From Misgurnus anguillicaudatus (lineage: Eukaryota > Chordata > Actinopteri > Cypriniformes > Cobitidae), in NCBI RefSeq assembly GCF_027580225.2, contig NW_027395276.1, forward strand, positions 3,579,501 through 3,643,500: a stretch of DNA of 64,000 bases. Direction: 5' to 3'. Made by a program: the position numbers and the translations under genes. The notes under the pieces are model-generated. The model ran no database searches, was not told the origin of the DNA, and saw nothing but the letters and a program-made list of their open reading frames with translations. Within the stretch, counting starts at the first letter, position 1; each line of letters starts with the position of its first letter. Shown here piece by piece: positions 20,986 to 34,083 of this stretch.

Positions 20986-22946
20986 GGTTCAATACAAAAG
21001 CTCAATCAATAATATTTGTGGCATAATGTCAATAAAAAATGTGATTACATTTAAACAAAAACATGATCGCAGTAAAGTACTCACATAATAAAAGTAAACA
21101 CAGAAACCCTTAACTTTCTTTGAAGACATTAATTTTTAAAGTATTTCTTAATATAAATTGGCATATTAGCTTTTGGTTACCCGGTGGCCATTCATTGATA
21201 TTCAGAAGATGTTAACTGGCACAGGTCAGCTATCTAACAATTTCCATATTTGCATTTTCTCAATGCTACACTATGTATCACATCTCCATCATGCAGCAAG
21301 TATATATATCTAATGACACGTTACAGTCTGAACAAGTACAAGAAGTAACTGTAACTAGAATAAGCTATATATTAACTATACCAATATTGTTACATTTATC
21401 AGGCATGTGACCTCCTTTAACTTGTAGCTTAAGCTCAGTATTTACATGGAGAACCTCGGAAAATATTTGGATGTCTGAAAAGCTCAGGGTTATACAAGGA
21501 AATTTTATTTGCATTGCCTTGGATTTACAGTCCCAGACTTACAGTAACTGCATATTTGAGCTGGCTTAACTTAAATAAGCTTGCACTGTCATATCTGAAA
21601 ATATATCAGTTTTGTGTTCAGTGGCTTACCAGTAATGTTTTTTTAAGGCACATTTATAAAAGCTACTTAAATGTCATCATTGAACTTACTGAGCCATTTC
21701 TGTGAAGCCAGATTAGGGCTGTCACAATGCTTAAACAATCGTCTCATCGCAATTGTTTGACCTCAATCACCGCGATGATTGCACATCTCTCTAAAAAACA
21801 TAAGGGGGAGCTGCAGTGCCTGTATAAACGAGACAGTATCAGATTACTTTAAAAATGTGGTATGTGTAAACATATTTACTGCCAGATAAACCTTGCAAAA
21901 GATTTCATTTAAATAATCACAACAATATGTGAAAATTATTTCATAAACAAAAAAATGTATGAGAATTAAATGTCAAAGCAATAAACAGGCAATTAATCGT
22001 TATAATCGTCACAATGTATTAAATAATTAACCGTCAAAAACATTCTGCCAAACATAAAAACTGCTCAGTTTTTTAAGCTTTTAAAGAAAGTTTTTGGTTT
22101 TCTAAATGTTAGAGGAATGTTACATTCTACTATTTAAAACGTAATGACAATGTCATAATATAATGTTCACTCCATATTTAGAAACCAAACTTTTGATGAG
22201 TGAGTCAATCAATTAATTAGATGATGATCTTTATCATTACATATCAAACACCGCAGAATTGCACTATTAATTTACATTATTATAACAAATGTAAGTCAAT
22301 GCAACCAGGAAAAAACTAACAAGCATAACAGAAGGGTTCAACTAAAACAAACACTGATCACCATAATGGTGACTTTAAATGAAACAAAACATCAACAACT
22401 AAACCTAATATAAAAGTGGATTGTGTTTTCTACAGCAATGTTTCTACAGAACATTTTGAAATAATGTTTTATAAGAGTTTTAAAATAATAAAATGCAATG
22501 TTTCTTTATCATTTACATAACAAACCAAAAAAGTTAATATAGAGAACAGTTGTGAGTGGTGTGATTATGCCTTTTATTTCACCGCAAAAATGATTTACGA
22601 GTGCAATGTTATTTCAGAGTTTTTATAGTATATCATGCTGCAGTGCACTAGCATATATCCAATGTGTGAAAACTTTCTTTTCATGATCATTTGTTTTTGC
22701 TGTACAAAAACATGCCAATTCACTCAGCCATATGATCTACGGAAAAACACAAATAGGTCTCGTTTTTGCAAGTCTTTGAAGGTCACTGTGCCCTATTCAA
22801 AACAACACAGCATGCTGACTGGTGTCAACCAATCGCTGAGAATTTAAGCAACAAATAAATGTTTAAACATCACATAAACAACACACTTACAGATTTACCA
22901 TCTGACTATAAACGCAAGACGACGTGAGCTTCAGTAAACTGCAGAC
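20986..22946. other. Intergenic, no gene seen
   Basis: AT-rich. There is a possible transposon remnant around 21718-22070 (AGGGCTGTCACAATG...), and a GATCACCATAATGGTGACTT fragment of the window-wide GTGATCAGTGTTT repeat (inverted) at about 22350. CCAAT at 22829, about 118 bp before the next gene's ATG, may belong to its promoter. Confidence 0.4.
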
Positions 22947-23861
22947 ATGAAAACAATAATCGTGCTGCTGTTTCATTTCTCAGGTAAGAGAGATCTTTAG
23001 TCACTACAGGTAAAAAAGTGATAAAATGTATGTACAATAATCTTATGTATGTAATGAACCTTAATTGGTTTGATTAGTTGAAGACAACTCAAATGTGTCT
23101 TCTGTGCATCTGTGTTTTGGTTCCTTCTCTCTACAGGTTTCTGGACGAGGGCATCCAGTCTTTTTCCCAGACAATTCTACTATGTAGGCAACACAATGAC
23201 TTGGACGAATGCACAGAGCTACTGCAAAGAAACATATACAGATCTAGTTTTTGTGTATAGTGAGGATGACATTGACCTGCTGAACCAAATCACACCCACC
23301 GTATACTCATATAGTCTCCCCATGTGGATAGGGGGCTTTAGTTTGATTGATGATTCAGAAAACGTTACAGACATTACAGACTATTACTGCTTGGCAATAA
23401 ACATGTTTTCCAAGAAACTGAGTAAAAAGAGTTGCACCAATGCGTATCCGTTTTACTGTAGCAGAGGTGAGTGGCTCAAATTTTAAAATAGGCTAAATCT
23501 AAACATTGGTGTTTTTTGTATTATGTGTGTACTGATATTTGTGTCTCTGCTAAGATGAAGGCAGAAAGGTGCTGTTGCGAATCAAAGTGGCATCTGACAA
23601 ACAGCGGTTTCTTACAGATCCTGCAATGAAGGCAAACATCTTAACTGAGGTAAAATTTTAAAGTTAAACATGTGCTGTTCAAGACTGTTTTGGCACATAT
23701 TTAAAGCCTATTATACTATGCGGGGTTTGTTCTATTTTTTTTTTCAGATCAAGAAAAAAGTTGACGAGCAAAAGTTTGGCAATGTTATCAGAACAGTGTG
23801 GAGCACAAAGCAGGATTTCCATCGAAATGATATTAAGATAGCAAATGCAACCTGCCCATAA
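22947..23861 (+). CDS. Small secreted single-CTLD protein, four exons
   Basis: Exons 22947-22983 (MKTIIVLLFHFS, signal peptide), 23137-23466 (CTLD), 23555-23649 and 23748-23861 (tail) join in phases 1, 1 and 0, giving 191 residues. The domain keeps MTWTNAQSYC, MWIGG and four cysteines (YYC, KSC, FYC), but the long-loop region that normally holds EPN/QPD and WND is missing, so calcium-dependent sugar binding is not expected. The tail has the DPA...ILTE|I core of the six-CTLD gene and ends NATCP. Splice sites are canonical. It shares first-exon length and tail layout with the gene at 7685, so it is a paralogue with one domain. Function unknown; innate recognition is the family guess. Confidence 0.82.
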
Positions 23862-24051
23862 CTTGGCTTTTCAAATAGTTTTTCTAAAAAATCACACTGC
23901 ATATAATGTCGTGCAATTGCAACTAATGTCCTTCCTTATATAACCTACATGTTTTTAAATTTACTGTAGTAAGTGATTAAGGTTTTTCAAGCAAAAACTG
24001 AATGAATAGTCAGAAATATAGTCTTGTGCACTGTTTGTAAAACATTTATTA

Positions 24052-24057
24052 AATAAA
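24052..24057 (+). terminator. Polyadenylation signal AATAAA
   Basis: Canonical hexamer about 190 bp after the stop of the single-CTLD gene, the first good candidate for its 3' end. Confidence 0.6.
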
Positions 24058-25264
24058 TATTCTGAACTGCTTCTGAAATGATTTTGTGAGTAATATTTAT
24101 TCTTAAAGTTTTCATTCTGGAATTTGCAGTTTTCAGATATCTTTTTGAAAAAAACTTGTTATTTTAAACCATACATGCAATTGTGTCAGATGCAAACACT
24201 GTATGTGAACCTGTTGACAGTTTTCCTAATTTGAATGAACAAGTTTGCTTTCTTTTTTTACATCTATTTGCAAACTATCCCGACTGTCTATGTCTAATGG
24301 GTGTGCTTGGTTATTTGTCTCCAGCTCAAGCTGTCTCTCTTTTAAAGTGCACCTATTTCATTGCTAAAAATCAATGTTATTTGGTATAATACAATGTGTT
24401 TGTGTGGTTTATAGTTAAAAAACACATTATTTTACACATACCGTACATTTTTTTAGCTCCAGATTTTACTCTCTTCCTGAAACTCAAGAATTTGAAAAGT
24501 TCTGTGTCCTTGATTGGCCAGCTAATCTGTACAGTGTGATTGGCCTGAATACCTCTGACATCAGCCGGAAATGTGACACTCCTTACCATGTTTGAAAGAT
24601 TCGAGCTTAATGCAATGCTGACATGAGTTAACTTACAGGCTGTGAGACCAAGCGGGAGAAATTATGATAATGTCGGTCTTTACTACATCACCAATTCCAG
24701 GAAGTAAACTGTTGCTTACAATCCATTTATAAAATGCTGCGTAAAAACCATCCTACATTTGATCTTACGATCATTTAACAAAAATGCGTACGTGTGATTC
24801 ATAAACCGAATGTACGCACAGAAAACGCGCGTACCCCTTTCAAATCTATAAATCGTAAATGAACTTTTCCGCGCAGCTGAGCAGTTTCAGATCTCCGCCT
24901 TTAAACGATGCATAATTAATGTCAGACATATAAAAGAGCGCTTGTCAATGTTTAAACCCAATTTCAAACAGCAAGAACTTTGAAAAACCTGCAGCAATCA
25001 GACAAGCAAAAGTGCGGACGTCTGCTCAGACCCTGACGTGGCGCTAAGCACTTTTCCACGTCAAAGACAGTTTTTATAAATATGGACTTTGCCGTGGATT
25101 TTTGCCTACGCACACTTTACGATCAAATCTGTGCGTACGCACGCTTTATAAATGAGGCCCCGTGTGTTTGTTGTATAGTCCAAGAAAAGACATTTACGTT
25201 GGAGATGATAACTCGCGCCATCGTTTACTTTGGTGTTTGTACCTTTTGAATATCATTAACATGT
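24058..25264. other. Intergenic; SINE- or MITE-like repeat at about 24730-25165
   Basis: GTACGCACAGAAAACGCGCG and TTTATAAATGAGGCCCC at the end (about 25148-25161) are hallmarks of a widespread fish repeat; GTGCGTACGCACGC is self-complementary. No gene is seen. Confidence 0.5.
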
Positions 25265-26640
25265 ACTAATACCAGTGTTGGGAGTAACGCATTACAAAAT
25301 ATAATATATTACAGTAATATATTAGTTTTTGCTGTAACGCAGTAATATAACGCATTACTAATACAATTTTGGTAATATTTTACTCGTTACAGTCTTAGTA
25401 ACGAGCGCGTTACAACAATGCATTTCAAAATTAGACCGTGTTATTTTTGTTTTTTTATTTTTTACCAATGCGCGCGACCAACATCCACACATGAAAAAGC
25501 TGCGTGTAAAGGTATATGGCTGCGTCCCAAACCGCATACTTCTATACTATATAGTGGGCGAAAAGCACTACTTCTCGTACTCTTTGCCTACTATATAGTA
25601 TGGAAGTAGGCGGTTTGGGACGTAGCGTATGTCTGTTTCCACGTGCTGTATGCAACATGTTAATTTTTACTTTAACTTTGTATTTGAAATGTGATTTGGA
25701 CGCGGTGCGCGTCAAATATAGACATGTTTCTTAAAGAGCCGAATCTGGGAAGTCCGCGGCTTTATAAGCATTGACTAAAGTGGTCGCAATCAGGTCCGGT
25801 AGCCCGCTCACGCATAATTTTGCGAATAAGAGCATTAAGTAAAAGCGGTCTTCCATGCTGCTTGAACCTCAGAAGTAAAGAGACTTTTACAAATGTTGCC
25901 AGTAAAATCCATATCACACCAGCAATGACAAGGTAAGCTTTGCTATGATAACAGTCCATATACATAATAATAGATTGCTAGGCTATTCCTATGCTATCTA
26001 CAGTTTTATTACAAACAGCAACCTAAACTACAACATAACATTAGTGAAGACTTAAACATGGTTATCTAAATAGTACATTTAAACATCACTGTTTAAAGTT
26101 TTTACCAGCCTTTGTATGGGAGCCTATATTCATTGTTTGGCAAAAAGCAGTGTTCCTCTGTTTGTCTGTGTTTTATATGTTTGTCTACATGTAATCCTTA
26201 TATTGTACTGAAATGAGCTGTATTCCATGTTATTAGGCTATAGGTTGCATTATAGTGGGCTCTAGCTCTATTGTGTTTGGTATGTGTACCATAATTTACC
26301 AGACTTTTACTAGATCATTTGTCTATGTTTATGATTCTGACAGTGACTGTTATTGTATTTTGCAGTAAGTCTTCACTGTGCCTATTCAAAGCTCGAGGGC
26401 CAACACATAACTTCTAGATTTATAAGCATCAATAAACTACATTTTAACATTTTATAATGCCTGGTCATACTTCTGTTCTTTTGATAAAAAAGTAACTCAA
26501 AAGTAACGCAAAAGTAGTGTAACTCATTACAGTTCAGAGACAGTAATATTGTAATGTAACTAATTACTTTCAAATGACAGTAATTTGTAATATATAATGT
26601 ATTACACTTTGGAAGTAACTTTCCCAACACTGACTAATAC
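25265..26640. mobile_element. hAT-family non-autonomous transposon, 1360 bp, 8-bp target duplication
   Basis: The element 25273-26632 starts CAGTGTTGGGAGTAACGC and ends AACTTTCCCAACACTG, flanked by ACTAATAC at 25265-25272 and 26633-26640. Its subterminal regions are rich in GTAACG/ATTAC repeats. The same family occurs at 54356-55639. No transposase. Confidence 0.9.
25516..25629. mobile_element. Palindromic MITE nested in the hAT element
   Basis: GGCTGCGTCCCAAACCGCAT pairs with GGCGGTTTGGGACGTAGCG; CTATATAGT arms are mirrored inside. About 110 bp, inserted within the element at 25273-26632. Confidence 0.7.
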
Positions 26641-28424
26641 ACACTTACACACCAAAGGAAATGAAAAAATGTGAATCGGATGTATGTTGTTTTTTAACCC
26701 ACAGAGGTCGCTGCTCATCAGGTCTTGTGAAGTACTGCACTGGCAGCAAGGTTTCCAAATGGGTTCTGATAAATACATACCTCTTGAATAGATTATTGTA
26801 AATAACTTATGAACAAAATGACATAGAATATACTCTAAAAATATTGAACAGGTTTTACAGTCAAAATGTATTAAATTTAGGTATATTACCATTGATAACT
26901 TAAATAGTAAAAACTGATAATGGCAAAATACATTTAGAACCACTACGTTTAAGGTTATTCTCTATAGATTTAAGACTTTTATTACTTTATAAAGAGGTCA
27001 GTCTAGAGTAATTAACTTTTAAAAACTCTTTTTAATGTAAATTAACTAAGAAATCATGTTTTCAAACTTGTTTGTTAGCCGAACTTCCTTGACTTATTTG
27101 AAGTATACCCCTTGAGATTTTCAGTAAATTTTTCAATAACTTAATAGCACATGTGCAACTTTAAAACATTAAATTTGTATGTGTTTTAAAGTTTATATCA
27201 GTAGTATTTTATATAGTTATTGTTAGTATTACCTGTTATGAACTTTACCTGGATGATTTCTTTTATTTGTAATACAAAAACGGTCTGTGTATTTTGCATG
27301 AGTTCTCAGTTTTATTTTATATTGTGGTATAATGGTCACATGACATTCAGATTTGACAAAATATGTTTGTTAGTAAGTCATTCAATTAGATTTATTTTTA
27401 CTTTAAATTTGTTTATTTACATTTTATGATTTAACTGCAACTCACAGATTTTTTTTCTCATTAACTCTCGAACACCTCTGCAATTCCCCCGCGCACCACC
27501 AGAGGGCTCGCGAACCCTGCATTAAAGCATACAGACTCCAGTGGCGTTTGTAAGGTAGTTTATACTTTATATAGTTTAAAAATAAGTAAATTGCATTTTA
27601 GTAATCTGGGTTGAGAAAATTCTACATTTAAAAATGCTTAACGCACCATTAACTAAAGCTGCGATTCGCAAAAAATACCTGAATTCCCCCATTTATCTGA
27701 AATCACATATTGGATTGGAAATCTATCACGTTTTCATTTAAGCTTATATAAATTCCTTTATCTTATTTTTATGACCTTGCATCTTGTCACAATACATTAT
27801 TATTAATTTATAATACAAATAAGCGCCTTTTGATATGTTGCGGTATTCTTCGATATAACCTGCAGGGGGCGCTGCTGTCCAGATTCTGAACACTGATCTG
27901 TTCCTGGTGAAGGTGACAGGACACTCTTGCAAAGTTATACAGCCTACCGTGCTCACTTTAACAGAGACTGATAGAAATGATGGAAAACAGTATAAAGTAT
28001 AAGATGCTTTTTTATTTAATCCCAGCTTACATATTTTCACTCCATGTTACCAATTGAGGGCAGCACTGTCCAAGTATCAGGGATCAGTGTTATTCACAAG
28101 AATATAACTCGTGACTCTTTTTGCACATCAAATTATTTATGTTCAGTTAAATGTTAACTAAAATAACAATTTCACCTCCTAACCAACAGTAGCAAATAGC
28201 AAATCATGTCTGATGGTTGTAGCTAAAAGCCTTTAACATTATAAAACTAATGCCAAAATCAAAGATCAGACATACTATCTATACAGTATGTGTGCCTATA
28301 CAATGATTAAACAATTGACACGAGGCAGGTTTACATTTGACCCCTGCCTTTAGATCATTTCTGGATCATGTGCTGTACTTTACAACCTAGAAAGCTATAA
28401 CAGCGGGCATATTATTTAGCACTT
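26641..28424. other. Intergenic, no gene seen
   Basis: AT-rich. The 27070-27440 part (TGTTAGCCGAAC; GGTCACATGACATTCAG) belongs to a dispersed family with relatives at 58560-58680 and 59690-60120. No convincing exon. Confidence 0.45.
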
Positions 28425-28735
28425 ATACCACGGGTCTGTTGAATGCTGCATTCTGATTGGCTGAGAAATGTTCTATGGGTGTTGATTATTTTTCTGTAAA
28501 CCGCACACCTAACTTTTCAAATGTCTTAAAAATAGGCACCAGAGCAATGTTTGTGGTAACCGTAGTATAAGCGGAATAATTGACTCCGGTCCTTTGAATT
28601 ATTTGAAAATAATGCACACCTGCGGTGTAACGGCACTCCGCTTCGCGTCGTGCCGCATTACCACCTTGGTGTGCATTATTTTCTTATAATTCAATGGCCC
28701 GTCGTCAATTATTCCTTACTTAAGAATGCCCCATG
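28425..28735. repeat. Dispersed fish repeat with GC-rich centre
   Basis: Contains CTGCATTCTGATTGGCTGAG, mirrored ATAATGCACACC/GGTGTGCATTATT arms around a GC-rich core, and TTCAATGG ends. Typical of a non-autonomous DNA element; no frame. Confidence 0.5.
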
Positions 28736-30046
28736 CCCATAGATTGTGTACATTGAATCATCTCCTATTGCATATCATCTGAAAGCCTTTCCATACATAT
28801 TCCAAGTCCTGAACAAATCATCTGTAGGCCTGATCAGAAATATATGTGCTTGTGACGCATTTTGCAAACACCGGATGCTGAGGAAAAAAACTGGCGGCCA
28901 TTTGCGTCAGATCACATCTTTTGCTCTGTGTGGTTGCCAAGGGTTTTTACAGTGTGGGAATTTGAAGCACAAGCCGCCTCCGTGATAGCGTGGTAGATAA
29001 GATTCAATAATGATGAAGTCTAATTTGTGTTTGCTTGTTACTTTAACTTATTTATCCAATTAACTTTTAAGTGAAGTGCTTTCAGTGATTATACACAGTT
29101 TTGTGTCCGATTACACAAATGCTTGTTTTCTCTGCAGCTGGTTTTAAGCACAAAGTTCACAAAACTGTTGTAAATGACATTCATTTTGTATTTTTATTTT
29201 AAGATTTATATTTTTCATACAGAAATTGACTTTAAAAGCAGACCTGTCCTGATGATAACAGCTAAGCCCAGTGTCCCCAAAACATAAATATCACAGTAAC
29301 CTACTGAGGAGTTTGTTATGAAATACACACATGTATTTCATTATATACATTATTATATATGTATCTAAATTAAACAGTGACATTTAGTTAAATATTGATT
29401 AATAAAGGGCGGCTCAGTGGGTAGCACTGTTGCTGATTTTCTCCCACAGGCCAAAAACATGCAAGTTAGGTGAATTGGTGATACCAAATTGTCCCTTCCC
29501 TAACCTGTGTATGGATTAACCAGTTCTCACCATGAATATAGCTATAGATGCTGGAATGGTGTGAGGAAGAAAAAAAGAAAGATTAACCAATTATTTATTT
29601 CATACAGTTATGATACAAAAACAAGCAACATAATATAATAAATGGACAGAGATGTCAGGAGGACACAGAGAGGAAAACAGGAAGTAGAAAATGAATGAAT
29701 TTATATAGATGATTAAAGCAAACGCTACAAAAATTGTGCTGGTTCATGGTGATATTGAGGATGCGAGTGATGTGGGTTTGTGTTACAGCGACGGTGTATA
29801 ATTGCGTGTGTGTGCGTATGGGAGGTGAGAGAGTGCAGTTTTGAAGTGGGTGAATAATGATTCACTTCCACCAGTTCTTCAGATGTGGGTGGTAGAGTTA
29901 ACATCTCTGTTTTTGGACTTAGTACGAACATAAACGTTTTAAAAGAAAACCGTCATACTGCTTCATAAAATCATTCAAGCTGGGCCCTTAATGTATAGCA
30001 TTAAACTACTGGTAGTCGTGACAACAAGATGTAGTAATGCTTTACG
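28736..30046. other. Intergenic; truncated repeat at about 29407-29560
   Basis: The block GGCGGCTCAGTGGGTAGCAC...CCAAAAACATGCAAGTTAGG is a shortened copy of a very common fish repeat with RNA-polymerase-III-like start. Otherwise AT-rich DNA with no gene. Confidence 0.45.
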
Positions 30047-30283
30047 GGTGGTTTTCCAGACAGGGATTAGACTAGTCCAAGACTAAAATAAATGTAAGAG
30101 CTGTCCAAACTGACCACAACTTGCACTGACATAACTTAAAATACATCAGTGCCCTTTGATTTGCCTTAAAATGCATAAGTAATGTTTTTAGTAAGGAATG
30201 TTTATTTAAACTAATTAAATTTCCTAATTAAACTAAGACCTAGTCCTGGCTTAAACTAATCCCTGTACGGGAAACCACTCCTT
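30047..30283. repeat. Dispersed repeat, second copy of the 17568-17806 family
   Basis: GGTGGTTTTCCAGACAGGGA at one end and CCCTGTACGGGAAACCACTCC at the other are inverted ends. The interior carries the TAAGACCTAGTCCTGG / GACTAGTCC words of the 17.6-kb copy, in inverse orientation. Confidence 0.65.
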
Positions 30284-30721
30284 TAATGTTTTTGTCACTT
30301 TCTCCTTGGCTCTCAACCAACCGCCACTGATAAGCCATAAAAAAACAATGCCTTTATCCTTAAGGGTTTATGTCATGATCATTTCAATGAGAGAAGTGCA
30401 ATTTTGCTGTTGGAGTAAAAAACTATCGCGTGCACATGTGAAAACGGAACTTTTCGATGCGCACGTGAAAGTTTCACGTGCGCGCTTTATTTAATTTTTG
30501 CTCCATGTCCCCTTAGGGGCACCGTAATATTGAAATGTTTTCAGTAACATTGTTCCTCATAGTCAATAAAAAATCATTAGTATTTCACAGATCTGGGAGG
30601 GTTACTTTTTAAATGTATTCTGTTACAGTTACAAATTACTTCCTAAATAAAGCATTCAGTAACTTCCAGGCACCAAAATATAAAAGTAATGTAATCTGAT
30701 TACTTTTGGATCCCTTCAAGG

Positions 30722-30756
<35 letters not shown>
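30722..30756. repeat. (CA)n microsatellite
   Basis: About 17 CA units directly abutting the left end of the MITE at 30755. Possibly polymorphic. Confidence 0.9.
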
Positions 30757-30759
<3 letters not shown>

Positions 30760-31013
30760 TAAAAAATACTTTGCTGGCTTAAAATTTTTTGTTGAATCAA
30801 CTCGGATTTACAAGTCATTTCAACTTACTATTATTTATCTTGACAAGAGATGAGTTTTTATAACTATAGGTGAGTTGTTATAACTTATAAAATTAAGTTG
30901 ACTTTTTTCAACTATATTTTATAAGTTGTGACAACTCATCTCTGTTGACATGACTTGTAAATCTGAGTTGATTTAACAAAAAATTTTAAGGCAGCAAAGT
31001 ATTTTTTACAGTG
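30755..31013. mobile_element. Palindromic MITE with CACTGTAAAAAATAC ends
   Basis: CACTGTAAAAAATACTTTGC is mirrored by GCAAAGTATTTTTTACAGTG, with a second mirrored block (AACTCGGATTTACAAGTCA against GACTTGTAAATCTGAGTTG). No coding frame. It and its (CA)n neighbour sit between GTTAC-rich halves (about 30595-30720 and 31640-31750) that resemble a disrupted hAT element like those at 25.3 and 54.4 kb. Confidence 0.85.
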
Positions 31014-32218
31014 CACACACATATATTCTGTTTTTATTTCTTAACATGTAGGTTTAAAAAGTCTACACAAAGTCTACACTTATTTTAAAATGCTGACTGA
31101 AGCCGTAATTTGGCCGGGGACGTTGGCAGTGGTAATTCCCCTACCTATAAAACAACAGAGATTGAGAAGGGACATTGTGAGTAGACTACTCATTTTAAAT
31201 TAAAGTAATAAACCAATGAAGTGAACTGATCACAACGTGGTACTGAACATTTTGTTTTGTGTAAAGGTGTTTCCATTATTCCTTCTGGTCCACATTTACA
31301 ATGCTATGAAATTAACTGAAGTAGTAACTTAGACGTAACTTTAATGACACTTAAATGACTTAATGTCATATCATTGCATTGTTGAAAGGATAAAAAGTGA
31401 TTTACAGAAATTAATTGAATTAGTAACCCAACAACAATAAAAAGGCATTCAAAAAGATTTTGTTCTGGGTTTTTTATTCGTAGGTGATAACAAATAAGAT
31501 TTCATTGATATTTTAACTATTGAACTTGGACATGTCCCCAGTTTATTTGAAAAATCTGGTCACAATACTGTAGAGTCAAGCAGTGCTTGAATATCAGTGT
31601 AAATCCTGAAAGTATTCCCATTTTTTACAGAATGTAACTGTAGTCTGATTACTGTGTTTTTTTACGTAACTGTAACGGATTACAGTTACTAGATTTTTGT
31701 TTCCTAATTAAGTAATCCCGTTACATGTAATCCGTTACTCCCAACCCTAATCTTTCATTAAATGCAATTGGCTTCAAGTAAAACATGCTGACAGCCTCGC
31801 AGTCTGCTCTCAGAGGAAACATCCACTGGAAAAGAGGAAAAGAAGAGGGAGTGGTGCTGATAAGTGCTGGAAGTTCCTAAAGTGAAGTGATGTCATTGCC
31901 AAGTGTAGCATGCTTTCATCAGGCTTTATATTAACCAGAGGTGAACGCTGAAGTATTTTTACTAAGCTTTCTCAGTGCATTTTAAGAGTGTTTTTCGTTT
32001 GCAAACTTTTACTTCACAAACATTTCAAGCATAACTTTTTACCTCTTTCATTTAACGCTTAATCAGTAAAATAGCAAATACTTTCTTACTTTTGTCTCGG
32101 TGAAAGTAATGTAAGTTAGTCAAAATCTAACTTAAATACAGGAAAGAAAGTACTAGATTTCTAATGTACTTAAGTGTTTAAGAAAGCTGCACGTACTTAT
32201 GAAATATCAAACCATTTC
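31014..32218. other. Intergenic; right half of a probable disrupted hAT element
   Basis: ACGTAACTGTAACGGATTAC...GTAATCCGTTACTCCCAACCC (about 31660-31748) mirrors GGGAGGGTTACTTTTT...at about 30595. No clear target duplication. No gene is seen. Confidence 0.45.
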
Positions 32219-32425
32219 ACTGTAAAAAAATTTGCTGTAATTATGCAGCTGGTTGCCAGTAACTTACTGTAAAAGATAAAGACTGAAAATGTTTCATGTT
32301 CATTTAACTTTAAACAAACTGTTGCCAGTAAATAACATCAATGTAAAATCTACAGTAAGTTACTGGCAGCTAGTTGCCAGTAATACCCAGTAATACTGTA
32401 ATTTTTTACAGAAATATTTTACAGT
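32219..32425. mobile_element. MITE with CACTGTAAAAAA ends, 207 bp
   Basis: CACTGTAAAAAAATTTGCTG at the left is mirrored by TTTTTTACAG...TTTTACAGTG at the right; GTTGCCAGTAACTTACTGTA is also mirrored. A partial copy lies at 20880. Confidence 0.8.
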
Positions 32426-33776
32426 GTGGAGTAAAAAGTATGCATGCTTCAGAATGTAGTAAAGTACAGATACTTAAAACTTTGACCTTTATATTTAACC
32501 CATGCAGTGAGTTGTGAACACACGCACACATATTCTTCTCAATGAACCACTTTTGGCTGAAACTTTAAGAGCAGAAGCATTCTGTTGCATAAAAGTTTGT
32601 TAATGGGGAGGTGCCCTTCAAAAAAGTACCCCCTTGCATCAAAAAAGTTCATATTAGTACCTCAGAGGTTCATATTGGTATCAAATATATACTTTCTCAT
32701 AACTAATGGTATATTAGGACCTATTTAAAGTGTACCGAAAGCTGTCTGCTCTTACAGGAAATTTGCATTGTAAGGAGAAACGAGGAAGTGGACGTTTAAG
32801 AGGAAAAGGTCATGTCGACCGACAGATAGCACACTTTCACCGGGCTCTACGCCAACTTCTTGTTCCTGCTGCCGGGTTATAAATATGTTGGGTGATGTAA
32901 TGAACAGGGTGGGAGCTGAACAACGCTTCCCCTCTTTAAATATTTCAGATAGGCCTAGATCCAATGGGCAGTGGAAAAACCATGTAAAAGTGCCAGACAA
33001 CACAAATGACTCAAAGAGTACAGAATGTGAAGAATGTGCTTGTGCTATTTAACAAAGTCTGCAATTAAACTTTTTTTATGTACAGTCAGGCTCATTATTT
33101 TTAAATAAACCTCTTTCTTTCTTTATTTCTTTACGCCATTCCAGCATCTAGGGCTATATTCATGGTAAGAACCGGTCAATCCATACACAACTTTATTCAG
33201 ACAAGTTAATCCAGATTTGGCATCTCCAATTTGCCTAACTTGAATGTTTTTGGCCTGACACAAGGAGAACCAAACATGTTTCAAAGTGCATTTATTTTAG
33301 TGGAGGAAAAGCTGATGTCTCAACCTAAAGGCTTCATTTGACCAAAAATGCTTCCTTGAGACAAAACAATAAGAAATTTAGAGACAGCTATCTATGTTTG
33401 AAATGGGAAGGCTGGTTTTAGGCAGCGTAAAATGATGCCCACTTTCATAGAAATGGTACTTAAAAAAAGAAAAACAATTATATAAGAACAGTTTAACAAG
33501 AATTTGCAGTAAATACATTTTTACAATTTAATATTAATATATTAAATCACATTGTGGCATGAAAAAAGACAGCAAATAAAGTCATGTGACTCCAGTGTAT
33601 GGAAAGCACCATAGAGAAATGTTCAAATTGATCAAATTAGGCCAAACAGATGAGATTACCATTAAATAGAGCGGTTATGAAACAAAGAGAGTCATGAATT
33701 GTGTGTTCTAGATTCTTAAGCTTGGATCATTGACATACGCTCACTTAGTCAGTCTTGGTGTTAGTGTGCTGCTGAT
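32426..33776. other. Intergenic, no gene seen
   Basis: Contains a 'TTCATATTAGTACCTCAGAGG' repeat (about 32600-32745) related to 35655-35815. The rest is AT-rich, with no convincing exon. Confidence 0.4.
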
Positions 33777-34083
33777 GCCTTACAAGTGGTCTCCAACATG
33801 GTGCCCGCTGGCACCAGGTTGCCCGCACAGACTCTGCGAGTTGCCCACCAAAGCACATCTATTAATAGCCTCAATTTTAATATTTATTTATTACATATTT
33901 TATAGTAGCTTGGCTTATGTATGTTAACATTTTAAACAATGATTAAACATATCAACAAGTAAAATAAAATAAAATCAGCAATTTAAAAAAAAAGTTTTGA
34001 GTAAACTAAAAAAGTAGCCCCCCAGACTGTTTGATCTTGTAGTAGCTCTTGCTCGCAAAAAGGTTGGAGACCCCTGCCTTACA
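33777..34083. mobile_element. hAT-like MITE with 8-bp target duplication
   Basis: GCCTTACA at 33777-33784 and 34076-34083 flank an element starting AGTGGTCTCCAAC and ending GGTTGGAGACCCCT. A second, inverted copy lies at 50908-51193. Both contain a GCACCAGGT...CCCGCACAGACT-type block. Confidence 0.85.

Noticed and set aside
28746..28985. 79-codon plus-strand frame next to a dispersed repeat
   Set aside because: Partly repeat-derived; no conserved motif seen.
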